64,000 bases of DNA from Muraenolepis orangiensis (GCA_027704905.1 CM051020.1:21840444-21904443); one strand, 5' to 3'; numbered from the stretch's first letter, positions 34,301 to 62,896 are shown. Numbers and translations are program-made. The notes: generated by a model not told the origin, from the sequence alone.

Positions 34301-36913
34301 AAAAAAAAAATAATAAAAATACTTGCTGCTTCATGCAAGCATGTATATTAACCCCCCCCCCCCCCCCCCAAAATAAATGTCTGACTGGCTTTCTCCCATT
34401 TCCCGCCTTTTCCATTCCCCACCTCCCGCGCTTGGTGTTGTTGGTTTGGTGCATAAACCTTGTTCAGCCTGAGGAGATGGGGAGCTTTCTAGCATGTCTA
34501 ATAATGAGGAAATAGGCCCCTGTGATTCACTAACATGGTTGAGTGTTGGGCAGCGCACACGCCTTTTTCAAAGGATCAGCATTGGCTTTTAAGATGGACA
34601 CACGTGGGGCCCTGTCTTAAAAGATTTGGTTGGCTATGGGGTTGTTTGTCAGTGATGTCACTGGGGTACATGTCTCTCAGTGATGTCACTGGGGTACATG
34701 TCTCTCAGTGATGTCACTGGGGTACATGTCTCTCAGTGATGTCACTGGGGTACATGTCTCTCATTGATGTCACTGGGGTACATGTTTCTCAGTGATGTCA
34801 CTGGGGTACATGTCTCTCAGTGATGTCACTGGGGTACATGTCTCTCAGTGATGTCACTGGGGTACATGTCTCTCAGTGATGTCACTGGGGTACATGTCTC
34901 TCAGTGATGTCACTGGGGTACATGTCTCTCAGTGATGTCACTGGGGTACATGTCTCTCAGTGATGTCACTGGGGTACATGTCTCTCAGTGATGTCACTGG
35001 GGTACATGTCTCTCAGTGATGTCACTGGGGTACATGTCTCTCAGTGATGTCACTGGGGTACATGTCTCTCATTGATGTCACTGGGGTACATGTTTCTCAG
35101 TGATGTCACTGGGGTACATGTCTCTCAGTGATGTCACTGGGGTACATGTCTCTCATTGATGTCACTGGGGTACATGTTTCTCAGTGATGTCACTGGGGTA
35201 CATGTCTCTCAGTGATGTCACTGGGGTACATGTCTCTCAGTGATGTCACTGGGGTACATGTCTCTCAGTGATGTCACTGGGGTACATGTCTCTCAGTGAT
35301 GTCACTGGGGTACATGTCTCTCAGTGATGTCACTGGGGTACATGTCTCTCATTGATGTCACTGGGGTACATGTTTCTCAGTGATGTCACTGGGGTACATG
35401 TCTCTCAGTGATGTCACTGGGGTACATGTCTCTCAGTGATGTCACTGGGGTACATGTCTCTCAGTGATGTCACTGGGGTACATGTCTCTCAGTGATGTCA
35501 CTGGGGTACATGTCTCTCAGTGATGTCACTGGGGTCTCTGGACGTGTTAGAATCCAAAAAGACGCCGTTAGTTGTCACCGCGTCCAGGAAACCCACCCGG
35601 TTTGTTACCCCTGATGATGCTACATTAAGAACAACAAATCTCAGTCAAAATCATGGAACACAAGAAGCCTTGCGGTCTTAAAATAGTTTTAATAAAATAA
35701 AATACATCCTTCACACCCCCTTTGGGGGTGTTCAAAACCACTAATAATAATAATCAAACTTATCATTCAACTACCCCCAATAGTTCCATTAAGAAGTAAG
35801 CTTGGGATGCCTTGAAATCAAATCTTTGCTTATTGTATCCTTCTTATCTTATTGTGTCTAATCTAGTTATAGTACCACTTGCTCTCTCTCACCGCTGCTG
35901 TGAAATTGTGACGAACACAAGGTCTTAACCAAAATGACGAGAAGAGCTCCATTTCACTGGCTGTTCCTGAACCCGTTTCCATCTTCCACCTCTAGACTTC
36001 ATGGTGGACTGGTGGGCTCTGGGCGTGTGTCTGTTTGAGTTCCTCACCGGCGTGCCCCCCTTCAACGGCGAGACGCCCCAGCTCGTCTTCCAGAACATTC
36101 TCAACAGAGGTCGGTTCCCCTCCTTCTTCTTTCCCTTCGGCCAATACATTTCAACTTTTTGTCTTATTCCGATTGTTACTAATTGCTCAGCTCGAGATAT
36201 AATTGGAAAACCTGAATAGTATTACAGATTTACAGAAAGCCTCCTAATGCAATAGTATAAAATAATATATTTTTAAAATTAGTTTTCAATGTTTCAAACG
36301 TCCCGTGCCAGATATCCCGTGGCCCGAGGAGGAGGAGGAGCTGTCTGAGAACGCCAGGAACGCCATCGAGATTCTGCTGACCACGGACATGACCAAACGA
36401 GCCGGGCTTAAGGGTAACATTACAACATCTATTTGATCCATCATACTTAATATTTAGATTTGTACTAGGCTGATTAGGATTAGGCTTCATTATATCTTTC
36501 TTTATTATTCTCGAAAAAAAATTTCACCTACAGACTAAATCAAATGTTAATTTATGTTCATCCATGGCTGTCATAAAAACATTTAAATGTATAGTGGAAG
36601 TCAATTTATCGGTGGTTACACGTTAATTCAGACTACTCTTTAAACGAATACCTATGTCACACATTTTCGGAAAAAACATTGTTGACCTGTTGAGGCACAC
36701 CTCAGATGTTTCCGAGACATTTTAATTTCCCTTTTTGGTCTTTTCAACCCATCAGACTTGAGGGGCCACCCTCTGTTCCATGGCCTGGACTGGGACGACC
36801 TCCAGAACCAGGCCATGCCCTTCGTCCCCCAGCCGGAGGACGAGACGGACACGTCATACTTCGAGGCCAGGAACCAGGCTCAGCACCTGGTCATGTCCGG
36901 GTTCAGCTTCTAG
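28323..36913 (+). CDS. MASTL: Serine/threonine kinase MASTL (Greatwall), 12 coding exons
   Basis: Exons: 28323-28499, 29626-29763, 29864-30003, 30126-30214, 30595-30701, 31070-31292, 31859-32007, 32473-33351, 33830-33971, 35996-36109, 36312-36413, 36756-36913; 805 residues. The exon 6 start is the least certain: 31070 is chosen because it restores the frame. Kinase N-lobe: glycine loop GAFGKV (37-42), AIK Lys59, HRDLKPDN (151-158), DFG (171-173). A long non-conserved insert then splits the kinase before GTPDYLAPE (Thr667), as in all Greatwall kinases. Activating-site equivalents Thr191 (NTPS) and Thr204 (RTPGQ) are kept. The C-terminus TDTSYFEARN is conserved. Known role: phosphorylates ENSA/ARPP19 so that they inhibit PP2A-B55 and drive mitotic entry. 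Exon 8 encodes most of the insert, with a 9-Ala run and a Glu-rich tract. Human MASTL is 879 residues, so the insert is somewhat shorter. Confidence 0.96.
28780..29040. repeat. AT-rich microsatellites in MASTL intron 1
   Basis: An ATTTATATAT array (28786-28830), TATG repeats (28884-28918) and (TA)n with TAGATA interruptions (28919-29036). They lie in repeat-rich intronic DNA resembling a LINE 3' region. Confidence 0.85.
30290..30575 (+). repeat. LINE 3'-end relic in MASTL intron 4
   Basis: About 290 bp, closely related to 57010-57295: CTGCCAATTTGCACTATACG, ATTGTGCAATTCATC, CAACTGTTGCACCTTTATTT and the CTCGGGATAAATA end. It stops about 20 bp before the exon 5 acceptor. Confidence 0.65.
31004..31045. 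repeat. G-run/C-run hairpin near the MASTL exon 6 acceptor
   Basis: An 11-12 G run and a 16-C run face each other across CTCACTCACAGT, about 25 bp before the proposed exon 6 acceptor. The C run may act as its polypyrimidine tract. Confidence 0.8.
31397..31697. repeat. 13-bp minisatellite in MASTL intron 6
   Basis: About 22 copies of CACTGTATCAC(T/G)A with few substitutions. Confidence 0.95.
33500..33790 (+). repeat. LINE 3'-end relic in MASTL intron 8
   Basis: The 3' part (GCGGGAGGGAATGGGGAGTA, CAAATGGCAAATAAAAATC) matches 16985-17080 and the reversed copies at 49085 and 52495. The 5' part (ACTGCACTGTATTCATGATG) is typical of fish LINE tails. Confidence 0.6.
34047..34080. repeat. Perfect 15-bp hairpin in MASTL intron 9
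   Basis: GTGTCAACTCGCTTG, a TTGC loop, then the exact reverse complement. It follows five copies of an 11-bp TGATGATGAAT-type repeat. Confidence 0.95.
34646..35536. repeat. 28-bp minisatellite in MASTL intron 9
   Basis: About 32 nearly identical copies; the unit is TGTCTCTCAGTGATGTCACT followed by GGGGTACA. Sparse variants (CATTGATG, TTTCTC) recur at regular intervals, implying higher-order duplication. Confidence 0.97.
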
Positions 36914-36975
36914 ACGACCACCGGGACACTTTTCTGTTTTATTTTGTTCAGCATTTGATTGGCCGTGGGGGGAGA

Positions 36976-37107
36976 CACCTACGTCATGTGACGTATGTGT
37001 CCAATACACACCTACGTCATGTGACATGTGTCCAATACACACCTACGTCATGTGACGTATGTGTCCAATACACACCTACGTCATGTGACGTATGTGTCCA
37101 ATACACA
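36976..37107. repeat. Four-copy 33-bp repeat in the MASTL 3'UTR with paired TGACGTA sites
   Basis: The unit includes CACCTACGTCATGTGACGTA then TGTGTCCAATACA; one copy lacks part of the second arm. Each has inverted arms TACGTCA and TGACGTA two bases apart. It starts about 60 bp after the stop codon. Confidence 0.93.
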
Positions 37108-37463
37108 CTGCAGTGTGTTGGATGTTTGTCGTTTTAAAAGGTTTTAGGTAAGTGTCATAATTAAAGAGAGGTAGGTTGGAACAAGACATTTTCCTTCCAT
37201 TTTTTTAGTTTTACCAAATGACTGGATAGTTCCAGAGCTCTCGTGATTATGACTTCATTGTGTTATTAATTGAGTTAACCTCATTTTAAACATTAGTTAT
37301 GTTCTATATCTGCATTCTTACAGAAGCAATATGGGTGTATAACGATCTGCCTCCTCTTTGACATCAGTCAGTATTTCTTTAATATTAAGCTTGTGAAAAA
37401 AAATTATTAATATATTCAGAATGTTTTATGTACATTTGGTTTAACCCGTGCGCTCTATTTTAA

Positions 37464-37469
37464 AATAAA
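37464..37469 (+). terminator. MASTL: Poly(A) signal of MASTL
   Basis: AATAAA about 550 bp after the MASTL stop; another lies at 37566-37571. Confidence 0.65.
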
Positions 37470-37778
37470 CTTTTGTTTTACCGTTTGTGTGAAATGCTTG
37501 TCTTTAGTGATGTTCACAGAATGCTGTTGCTGCTCATAAAGTTTCATGTCACAAAGAGAATTACAAATAAAATAAATGTTTGTAACACAGACTACTTGTT
37601 TTCATATATAGTTGTCTTTTAAATAATGCATTAATTTAGCGTCTCGCAAATCAAAAGGTTTAAGATGTTAGCAGGCCTAAGTGTATTGGAATCAAATAGT
37701 TGGTTTCGGTAAAATTCCTTCTAAAGTGGAATTTGCGCAAAACAATTGACGGGCATGTCTCAAAATACACAAGAATCT

Positions 37779-37784
37779 TTTATT
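37779..37784 (-). terminator. ACBD5: Poly(A) signal of ACBD5
   Basis: AATAAA on the minus strand, implying an ACBD5 3'UTR of about 1.45 kb (39220 to about 37760). Only about 300 bp separates it from the MASTL poly(A) site. Confidence 0.55.
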
Positions 37785-39220
37785 AGAAGGTAATTATCCA
37801 AACTCCTCCATCTGAAGGCAGAAATGGTTGAGAAAGCCATGGTCGACTCCGGTAAAAAGGTCAACTTATTTGTGAATAAAACAATTCTCTGTAAAGGTCA
37901 TTATATACTGTATATTCAAAGCTGTTAAATCAGATAAATTCTATATTAACAAAGTGTAATGCAATTTAAAATATTGCATTTAATCAACTAGTTATTGTAT
38001 ACAATTCTCACACACATTCTGACTGCTTGCTTAAATTTACACAGTATATGCAATATTATTACTATTTATAACCATTAAAAATGAATTCCACAATGCCCAT
38101 CTATACAATATCATTACATTAAACATTGAAATGAGTCAAAACAATTGGCTACAGGTTTCCCAGTGAGATGTGCTATACCTATAGAGCTAGTAAGAAAGGC
38201 TACTTAAAAGACCAACTAATTCTAAAGGTGCTGAACATTAAAATGAGATCCGTCAAAACTAAATGATAAACCTCATTATGAAATCAATTTAGGTCAATGT
38301 AACTCAAAACTTTGTACTTTTGGTCCGGGGATAAACAGGTGTGCTACGACAATGATTATTTGTTCTTTTCCATTTTCTTTTGGTTACAATATGATAATGC
38401 CATATACTTGCTTAGCGTACCATACTATGTTCAGGCAGTTTTTCTATTGGGAAAACAATTCATTCATAACAAAAAATCAAAACAAAAAAACATAAATTAT
38501 CACATGAATTATACAAACTGGAATTAACTATTGACATTATTTTCTAATTCATTATTTGAGTTGACTATCACATTAAACCCTCATTGCCTAGAGACATTTC
38601 TAAGAACATTTTAGCAGCATAATCTGGCAATCAGGCAACTAATAACAAATGATGCCCAAGTTGAAACAAAAATACAGAAGCACCAATAAAAGACAACAAA
38701 GCAATCATTGCATGGGCTTGCTTACAGGATTTAAACTTTTAAACTTTTTTTAGTTTAATTGTAATCCTATCACTTCCAACACACATCCTCCTTCTAAAAA
38801 AAACATACAGTCTCCCTCAATACATTCGTAAATCTTTGATTTCACATCTAGTCCTGGAGACTTCCTCACTCACCCTCACCCTCACCCTCACCCCCTCTCA
38901 CTTGCTCTCTTTCTACTCATTTCGTGCTGTACTCCTAGTGCAAAAGCTACCGACCGCATAGTGGTCGTCCAAGCAGAAGAGGGCGGGATGATGGGGGGGG
39001 GGGGTGTAGCTACCCCAACCGAACGCGGCAGAAGGATTTCCGGTTCATCCGCGGCGGGCGGTGACCTGGTGCTGCCGTCACCTGCAGCACCGTGGGGGGT
39101 CAGTTGATGGTTCTAAATGGTGTTAGGAAACGAGACAGCAGATGAGATGCCACCCAATGAGTGATGGAATCACACAACGAATGTTAGCAGTTTGAAACGC
39201 TGGGCCCTTTTTTAAACACG
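37785..39220 (-). other. ACBD5: Probable ACBD5 3'UTR
   Basis: AT-rich DNA without a credible ORF between the ACBD5 stop and its likely poly(A) signal. A GGGGGGGGGG run lies near 38994. Confidence 0.5.
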
Positions 39221-47899
<8,679 letters not shown>

Positions 47900-48830
47900 G
47901 ACGACGGCGGACAATCAGAAGACAACCTTCGAGACACGGGCATCATGTGAGGGCAGATATAATATATAACATATAATAATATATCATATTGATTACAGTT
48001 ACAAGACGACAGAATCGGGATAGTTGTGAGACGCAGACGCGTCCTGAACTCTGAATAACAAAGCCTAGTGTTTCGAGAACACCACCAGGCTGACGGTGTT
48101 CTGTGCGACCCACTTCTAACACATCATGTGCAATAAACACGATATACACTCATCGACGCTTTATCAACAAAAAGCCCATTGGTTGACTTACCATGAATAA
48201 CCCTGGCCTCTCTGACAGCGGGGAGATCTCTATCGCCTACAAACAGACGCCATAAAGACCCAAGTAATGCCAGGCACTGTAAGCAGTAGGGAATTGTAGT
48301 TCTCAACAGTCTTGACGAAGAACTACATCCCGACGATAGTTCATACTCCTCCCAGAATGCACCAGGGTTGGGCGCTGCGTGGAATTGTAGTTCCAAATCA
48401 CGGTCAGTTGCACCGAATCGACTGGTGAATTTGACTACATGCCAGACAAATACAACTTGAACGTAAGAGAAAATCGCGACACATAAATAGTATATTGTTA
48501 ATATTTTAACTTGATGGTACGTATCGGTTTCAACTTTTCAAAGAAAGAGGCCGGCGCTGCGTTTACTAGTATATGTAGAATACCGCTACAAGCCGGATAT
48601 CTCACTACATTTCACTACATTACCCAGCGTCCTCCTGGGCTCGGTCACACAGCGTTACATTGTGAGCCACTTCTCTCTCCAGATGGGGGGTGAAGCCCAA
48701 ACGAGAGCAGCTTGAATCCCACAATAGCGACGGAGTTTGTGAAGCCAAGGCGCCGGTGGTGGTTTTCAATCCGAAGGGGGGAGAAAACTCTGTGGCGGAG
48801 GAGGAGGAGGGGGGGAGGAGGAGATGTAAA
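47900..48830. promoter_or_regulatory. Shared upstream region of divergent ACBD5 and ABI1
   Basis: The start codons are about 930 bp apart on opposite strands. No coding exon is seen. The ABI1-proximal part has a purine-rich 5'UTR (GGAGGAGGAGG near 48800). Both transcription starts are inferred to lie here. Confidence 0.6.
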
Positions 48831-56192
<7,362 letters not shown>

Positions 56193-56443
56193 GTCAGGGG
56201 GGCGTGTGTGTGCTGCATGCTTGTGTGTGTGTCCTTGCTAGAAGCTCTACAGATAGGAAATTAAATGGTGTGTGTTTGAACTAGACTGTGACAGGGTGGC
56301 TTTGTGTGTGTGTGTGTGTGATGTGCACCAGGTGTGTCTCTAGTTGCACATGCGTGTGTGTTTAACTGAACTGTAACTGTTGAACTGTAACTGTTTGTGT
56401 TGTTTGAGAATCACATGGTCAGTTAGACATTGTGCTCTTGGGC

Positions 56444-56469
56444 AGACCAGCCTTACGTAAGGCTGGTCT
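56444..56469. repeat. 26-bp perfect palindrome, ABI1 intron 2
   Basis: AGACCAGCCTTAC followed at once by its reverse complement, no loop. Confidence 0.95.
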
Positions 56470-56989
56470 ATGAGGAAAACTATATAAATATTCATGCATA
56501 TTTAATATCTGTATTTCTGTGCTCATGAATGCAAAAATGCCCTCAGATGAACCATAACACAGACTGTAATATTTTTATAGACTGAAGTAAAAATAAGAAA
56601 TAATAAGATGGATACTGGTATTGTAGCTCAACTCCAGACTAGAACCTGTCCGTTGTGAGGTGTGTCTGTACCATGAGAACCTAGACTCAACCCAAAGTGG
56701 AAAAAAACTGGTAAATCCAGCCTGTTTATCTAATCAATGTAAATCTGGAGGTTTGAATCCTCTTTATTGGTAGCATAGATGTACATGCACAGAACCGTTT
56801 CTTAGCATTTAACCCATTCTGGTATTAGGAGCAGTGGGCAGCTATTTTATAAGCACCATGGCATTGTCCAGGTGTTTCCCACTGTTATTATTATGTTTTG
56901 GTCAACGCACTGTAAATCCTCTCACTGTAATTTTGCACTGTAAATTCAATTTCACTTTTCACTTTTCACATGTCACTTTTTCAGTATTC

Positions 56990-57300
56990 ATTATTCAGTT
57001 AGATATTAGTATTTATTACTGCCAATTTGCACTATACGTATTGTTGTGTATTGTATATACATACTTATTACTGTAATAATACTGTAAATTGTGCAATTCA
57101 TCTATCAATACATTTCGATTTCATTTTGAGTTAATTTAGTTATATCTTGTTTATACTAGTTTAGCTTAGTTTAGTTTGTTGTTATTACATTTTTAGCTTT
57201 AGGTATTAGTATATTTTGTGTGCATTTATTCCCCCTGTTTCAACTGTTGCACCTTAATTTCCCTCAGGATAAATAAAGTTATCTTGAATCTTGAAGCAAA
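56990..57300 (+). repeat. LINE 3'-end relic in ABI1 intron 2
   Basis: Related over about 290 bp to 30290-30575 and ending GGATAAATAAAGTTATCTTG. Confidence 0.65.
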
Positions 57301-57324
57301 GTCCCAACAGACTGAGCTACTGCC

Positions 57325-57385
57325 CCCCCCCCTGGATCAAATCATTAATCGCTTGGATGGAACAATTCCCCCCCCCCCCCCCCCA
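57325..57385. repeat. Poly-C tracts
   Basis: Two C runs (about 12 and 16 C) separated by about 35 bp. Confidence 0.85.
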
Positions 57386-58099
57386 AGTCTTGTGACCGCT
57401 ACTAGCCTAGCTTTTAGTGTTAGCGGCCAGACTGTATTTTAGCTTGGGGTACCCTATGTAGCCCCTCATGTGGCGGCCACCGACCAGCCGCAGGCTGGCC
57501 CCCGACTGCAGTCTCTTGTGTAGCTCCCTGAGCCGCCCACACACAGGGACGTTGGCAGCACAGTGTGGAGTGCCACAGTGAGCTCTGTTTGCAGTGTGCC
57601 AGCTTTGGATTGTTTTTTTTCTTTGACAGTTGTTTCAGAGAACACCTGGAATTCTTCAGGGATGGCCCGATCGATCACACTCAAAATAACGGAAAATGTT
57701 GTTGTTCAATGCGGACCTTGAGGGGAGAGAGAGTGTCAAAGCTTCATTGAAGAATAAAAGCATTGCCAAATGATCCTTGTCAACATCAGCAACAACAAAA
57801 AATATCTATCATTCAAAGCTTTGTTAGCCAAGCCAGTGAGGGAAGAGGGGAAGAGAGAAAGAGAAGGAGAGGAAGAGATACTACTTCTACACAGCACCAG
57901 TCAGGAACACACAACAGACCAGAGAGATGTTTGGAGTACCCAAATAATGGCAACAGAAGCCATAGCTATAGGTCTCTTATGGCATCCCCATGGGCCACCA
58001 GGGAGAGGGCGTCCATGGCAGGACCAGGCGGGGTGTGGTGACTTGGCAGAGCTAACCACCAGGGTAGTACAAAGGTCTTCATCGGGGGAGGGGGCAGGA

Positions 58100-58450
58100 C
58101 GGTGTGGTCCAGTGGCTGGGGGGGTTCACTCTCTGCCCGAAAAGTTCTGGGTTCATAACCAAATGTCCTCTCCTGTCCAATAATGTAGCAACAACGTTGG
58201 AACCCAGCCTTCTAATTACATGGATCTTAAAAAGAAGTGTGCCTGCTGAATTACTCAATGGGACAAAAAGACTGGATTGGGTAGAGATTGGGATGGTTGA
58301 CTCCCTGTCCGAGAGGTTCTGCGTTCGATCACCAGTGTCTAACTGTCCAACCTGTAGGCAGGTATCCTTGAGCAAGGTGACCTCCAACCTCTACCTGCTA
58401 CTTAATGACATACATCATACATCTGCTTTGGATAAGATTCTGCTAAATGC
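58100..58450 (+). repeat. Two tandem SINE relics
   Basis: The first (about 58104-58190) is a head fragment with AAAAGTTCTGGGTTCATAAC. The second (58262-58450) is nearly complete, from GAGAGGTTCTGCGTTCGATC through CCTTGAGCAAGGTGACC to TTTGGATAAGATTCTGCT. Confidence 0.6.
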
Positions 58451-59208
58451 CCAGAACAAAAACAAAAAGGTCTCTTCTCAGACTACAGGAGGCCGTCAGG
58501 GCCAAAACAAAGCGTATAATAATAATGCTTAGCTAAGGTCTCTCACTTCCTGCCGCCTTGCAGCCAACCAATCATCCGGAGTATGTTTTGTCATCGTTGT
58601 CTGATAGAATAACTACATGGCTAAACGGTAATAGCGTGATTGCTGTAAACAGTCACATGGGAGGAAGGCTTCAATAAAAGCCCTCAGCTTAATTGATTGT
58701 AATATGCTGCAGGTGTGCCGCATGAAACTAGTATCCCTGGCTGTTGGGATGAAGGACCATCTGTGTAACAATTAGATTGTGTGTATTGGAATATAAATCA
58801 TTTATTAGAATACAATTAGTCCATTTAGTTCAGAAACTCCTCCATGGCTCTGAAAATGTTAAAACATATTTCATATAGCCTAATTAATGAACCTTATTGA
58901 GCCGAAACCATACTGCTTGTCTTTATCACCAATTGCGTGGATCAAATGAATGTTGTCAACATGTTGAGGTCTGTGGCAGGTAACAGCGTTGCTGTTCTAA
59001 TCTGCATCACCTTGGCAACCCAGGCGTTCATTGATAAGGCTTTACACTATGTCCAAGCAAATCAGGCAACTAAAATCATTGATATATAGGACGTTCACAG
59101 TTCACACAGATTTTGTGAAAAAATAAAAGTGTAATACTACACAGCCTCAGTGTAAGTGTTCATCCTCCTCCCACCAGTTGTTTCTGTGATGCCTTGACCT
59201 TCCTTCTG

Positions 59209-59239
<31 letters not shown>

Positions 59240-59699
59240 GCAGCAATAGGGATGAGTCTTTTCTCTCAAGGATACCGACGGGTTAGATGTTCATCTGGGG
59301 ATTGTTGTGTGTGTGGTGGTCTGAAATGGGGCTAGATGGGCTGCTAGAGAGAGTTGGTTACTTTAACAGTTAAAGCGGTGGACTATACCGTCTCCTCTCC
59401 TCCACCCAGTTGGACCGACGTGAGCGGGAACCCCGGCCTATAGCCCCCTCAAGAAGTGACCCCGCCCCAGACTTCCCCCCGTTCCCTCAGGGAGTCTTTG
59501 TGTTGCTTTTAACTATATTAGTATTGTTATTGTGTGTTTATACTCTTGATTTAGAGTCTGTCACGTCGTCTGGCTCTCTTGGATGCGCCGCCGTAGCATT
59601 TAGCACATAAGACCATGAGGTTGATTGTGTGTTGTTCTTGGTGACCTCTGCCATCGCACGTGCACCTGGTCACGTCTCACACTCAAAGTGGTGGATTCA

Positions 59700-59730
<31 letters not shown>

Positions 59731-62700
59731 TGGTTGGGTTTATTTTATTGGTCTTATCTATTAACAGTGTTATTTTTTTAAATGTATTGGTCACGTCATG
59801 AAATTGTATTGCCGTAGACTGTAAAATGCATTGCATTGCCACAGTGCTTTTGAGCAAGGTATTCTATCTGTAGGTGTTGCTGGGAATCTATTTACACTGG
59901 GGGCTTCTAAAGATGGGGGGGGGGGGGGGGTCCATTTAGTTGTTGTTGTTCCTTGCTTGGTTACTCTGCTCTACTCTTGCCAGCTAGAAAAAAAACCTGC
60001 ATGCTCATCATTATGAGAACATTCCATTCTCCTTAATGACCTTCTGTAATGAGGTCCAATTATGACTTTCTACTGCCGTTCCTCAAAGCCGACCAATGGC
60101 TGCATAGCATGGAAGGGGGTATGGTATGGTATGGTAGGGTATGGTATGAACAGAGGTTAACATGAATCATTCCATCTCATGTTGGACCAGCTCGAGTTGA
60201 GCCCCTTTCTGCCCTGTATCTGCTCTCTGCCGTTTAAAGCCCAGGGATTGGCTGGGATTAACTACAAGCACTGCTAATGGCTGGCTGCTAGCCCGGCTGG
60301 CTGCTAGCCCGGCTAGCAATTGTTTTTGTTCACTTTTTAGGGCAACATGAAACGGAACTCGGTGTGTCTTCCTTCTGTCATGTTGCAAGGGATGACAACA
60401 TGTTTCCCAAACAAAGCCTTGAGGATTTAGTTTGTCATCGTTGTCTGGTGGATGAGACGTCCTCTTGCAGGATTCTCTTAAGTTGGGAAGATGAACATCT
60501 GTCTGAGTCAGTACCAGTGTTGAGCAGCTTCTGGATCCCGCTCAGAGAGAGGGGGCAGTGAATCGGATTGTGGTTGCGAAAAGAAAGTGGAATAAGAAGT
60601 TGAGTCAGATGACCAACTCTAATACCAGGCATCTCTGCATCCGCCATGTTGGTCAAGCTGCAGGTATTCAGATACAAGGCCCTGGTTTCCATTGGATAAA
60701 TGGTAGGTGAAGAGTCAGATTCCCACTGGTTTCCATTGGCTGCCCAGCACATCCCAGTAGTGAGACATTGAACTAGTGTCACTTCACAGATGACAGAACT
60801 TCGGGTGCGCTGACCGCCACATTGCCTTGGAAACCCTAAGCATGGGGCAGAACAAAGGAGCTCTCGGTCTCCAGTGAGGTGGCCATGTTGGCTCGGAGTA
60901 TTGTTGGACGTCCTTGCCAGAAAGATTACGACTACATCACAGCATGTGATGGGAGTGCTGGCTGGCCCGGGGGTTCCGGTTGAGAGATTGTGACCGCATG
61001 TTTGCTGGTTCCAAGTCTTCAAGTCAAAATGCCCCCTTAAGGGGGAAAAGAGAGAAAATCCTGTACTTGGTCCAAATAATTAGCTTCTGATGTTGAATAT
61101 GAGGTCATATAATGTAATGTGAATGTCAAGTGTAAACGAGACAATCTTGCTTAAAGTTTAACAACCTAATCGTGGGAATGGTGTTTTACAAAATTGGCAA
61201 AAATGCTGTTGCAATACTCATTTGCTATATCTGATATGTAATACACTTTTTTTCCCTCTCTTTTGTTTAGAGAGGGAAAGAGAAAGGCTTATGCCTTGTC
61301 CGGGTTAACGCATCCCGCTATCGCTAATCTGTGACCATGTGATTCCCGGCAGGTTCAAAGGTCAGATAGGGTTAACGTACGCAGACTTCATGTCCACCAT
61401 CTCTGTAATCCCAGCAGAACAAACGTGACCAATGACTGTACCCAATGCAACACTGCTTATCTTGGCTCCCAGTGTCCATACGTACATGACCTCCAACGAC
61501 AACCCCTGGATGGGTCTCATTGGACGATCCATGGAATTCCTGGCGTCCGAGAAGGCCAGTAGTATGAATGCCGGCCAGGGAAAACGGTTTAGATGAGATG
61601 ATGGTTCTCTTGGATAGCATGGGAATGGGGTCTGTTGTGTGTCTCCTGTGTAACATAGCAACCCTCTTTCTCTGCCAGAAGACTGGAACATCTGGGCTCT
61701 GTTCTCTCTTTCTCTTTTTCTGTCTGCTTCTCTTTCTTTTCTTTTCTTTTTGTGTCTCCTCTCTCTGTTTCATCTGCACTATTTCTCTCTCATTATCTAT
61801 CCTGTACCTTTCCCCTTCTCTCTTTCCCCATCTTTCTTTCTAAATATGTGGGGTAAGCTGTATCGTTAACTAGTGCACATGTGTCTGGTCTGCCACACAC
61901 ACACACTCACTCACTCACTCACTCACTCACTCACTCACTCACTCACTCACACAAAGCACTTTCTTATGATAAGATATGTATTTGCCATTTGTAACCAGTA
62001 CATTGGACTGCTTACACGTCTGTATGCGAGTGGTGTCTGTTTGCGGTGTGTTTTTTAAGTTGCAAAAGTTAAACCACTCGTCTATATTCCATGTCAATGT
62101 CTGGGGGCTTTGATTTAGTAATCCTGCTTGAGACGGTCTGTTAAGGGGGAGACCTAGTCGAGCTAAGTTCACTCAAGGCTTTAAGATTCCTCTCCTGGAG
62201 CCCCTGGTTCACTGCCAGGCTTAACTCTGACTTCTGTAGATGTGTGACTCCCCGGCTCCTCCATCTCTGGCTGACCTATGACCTCCGGCCCCTGATCTCC
62301 CCAAGGGTCACAAAAAGTCATTAGGGTAGCAACACAATGACAACTGCAATCCATATCTATTTTCGGTTTGAAAGTGTGTTGGTATGTGGACATGTTCCAA
62401 CTTTACCACTAGCTTGGTTTCCTTTTAAAACTGTCGTGCACCTTTTTGTATGTGCTGATCTTTGTCTGTTTTTAAGTGTCTAATTTTGCTATTCATGCTG
62501 GAGACAATAAAATAAAAACCTAGTAACACTACAATTTATTTATATTCATTTCAATTTCCCCAGGATCAATGAGGTTATCTGCATTTAAATCTCTCACCAG
62601 TCTGTCTGCACCCAGCATTGAATGACCCAGTATTCACCCTGAATCTCACTCCAATATTGTCCTCCGTTGTGGTCCAGGCAACTCAGTCTCAGTCCATGAG

Positions 62701-62875
62701 AGCTTCTTTCCTCTCCTCGTGGTTGTGAGGTTATGAGTTGGTTCTAGCCGGGTGGAAAGAATCCCAACTTCATGGTGACACTCTGGTTGACCTACGCCCA
62801 TCCCCATGTTATAGAAGGCAGTCTGGAAATAGTTGTCTACTTGGTTTTCTATTTCACATTTAGTATGTTAATGTG
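58451..62875. other. ABI1 intron 2, no gene recognised
   Basis: Contains short GT repeats (59214-59238 and 59703-59730), a poly-G run (about 59915-59931), a TATGG array (60120-60147), a duplicated GGCTGGCTGCTAGCCC (60280-60312), a pyrimidine-rich stretch (61690-61840) and CACT repeats (61902-61950). Open frames such as 60435-61022 (minus) show no recognisable domain. Confidence 0.55.
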
Positions 62876-62896
62876 GAGGAGGATGAGAAAGCTGAT

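Noticed and set aside
34646..35536. CRISPR-like regular direct repeats
   Set aside because: Units are contiguous with no unique spacers, and the host is a vertebrate; it is a minisatellite.
59410..59610. Possible ABI1 exon 3 after a CCACCCAG acceptor
   Set aside because: The translation does not resemble the expected ABI1 continuation and no matching donor is seen.
60435..61022. 195-codon minus-strand frame in ABI1 intron 2
   Set aside because: Composition and lack of recognisable motifs fit chance.
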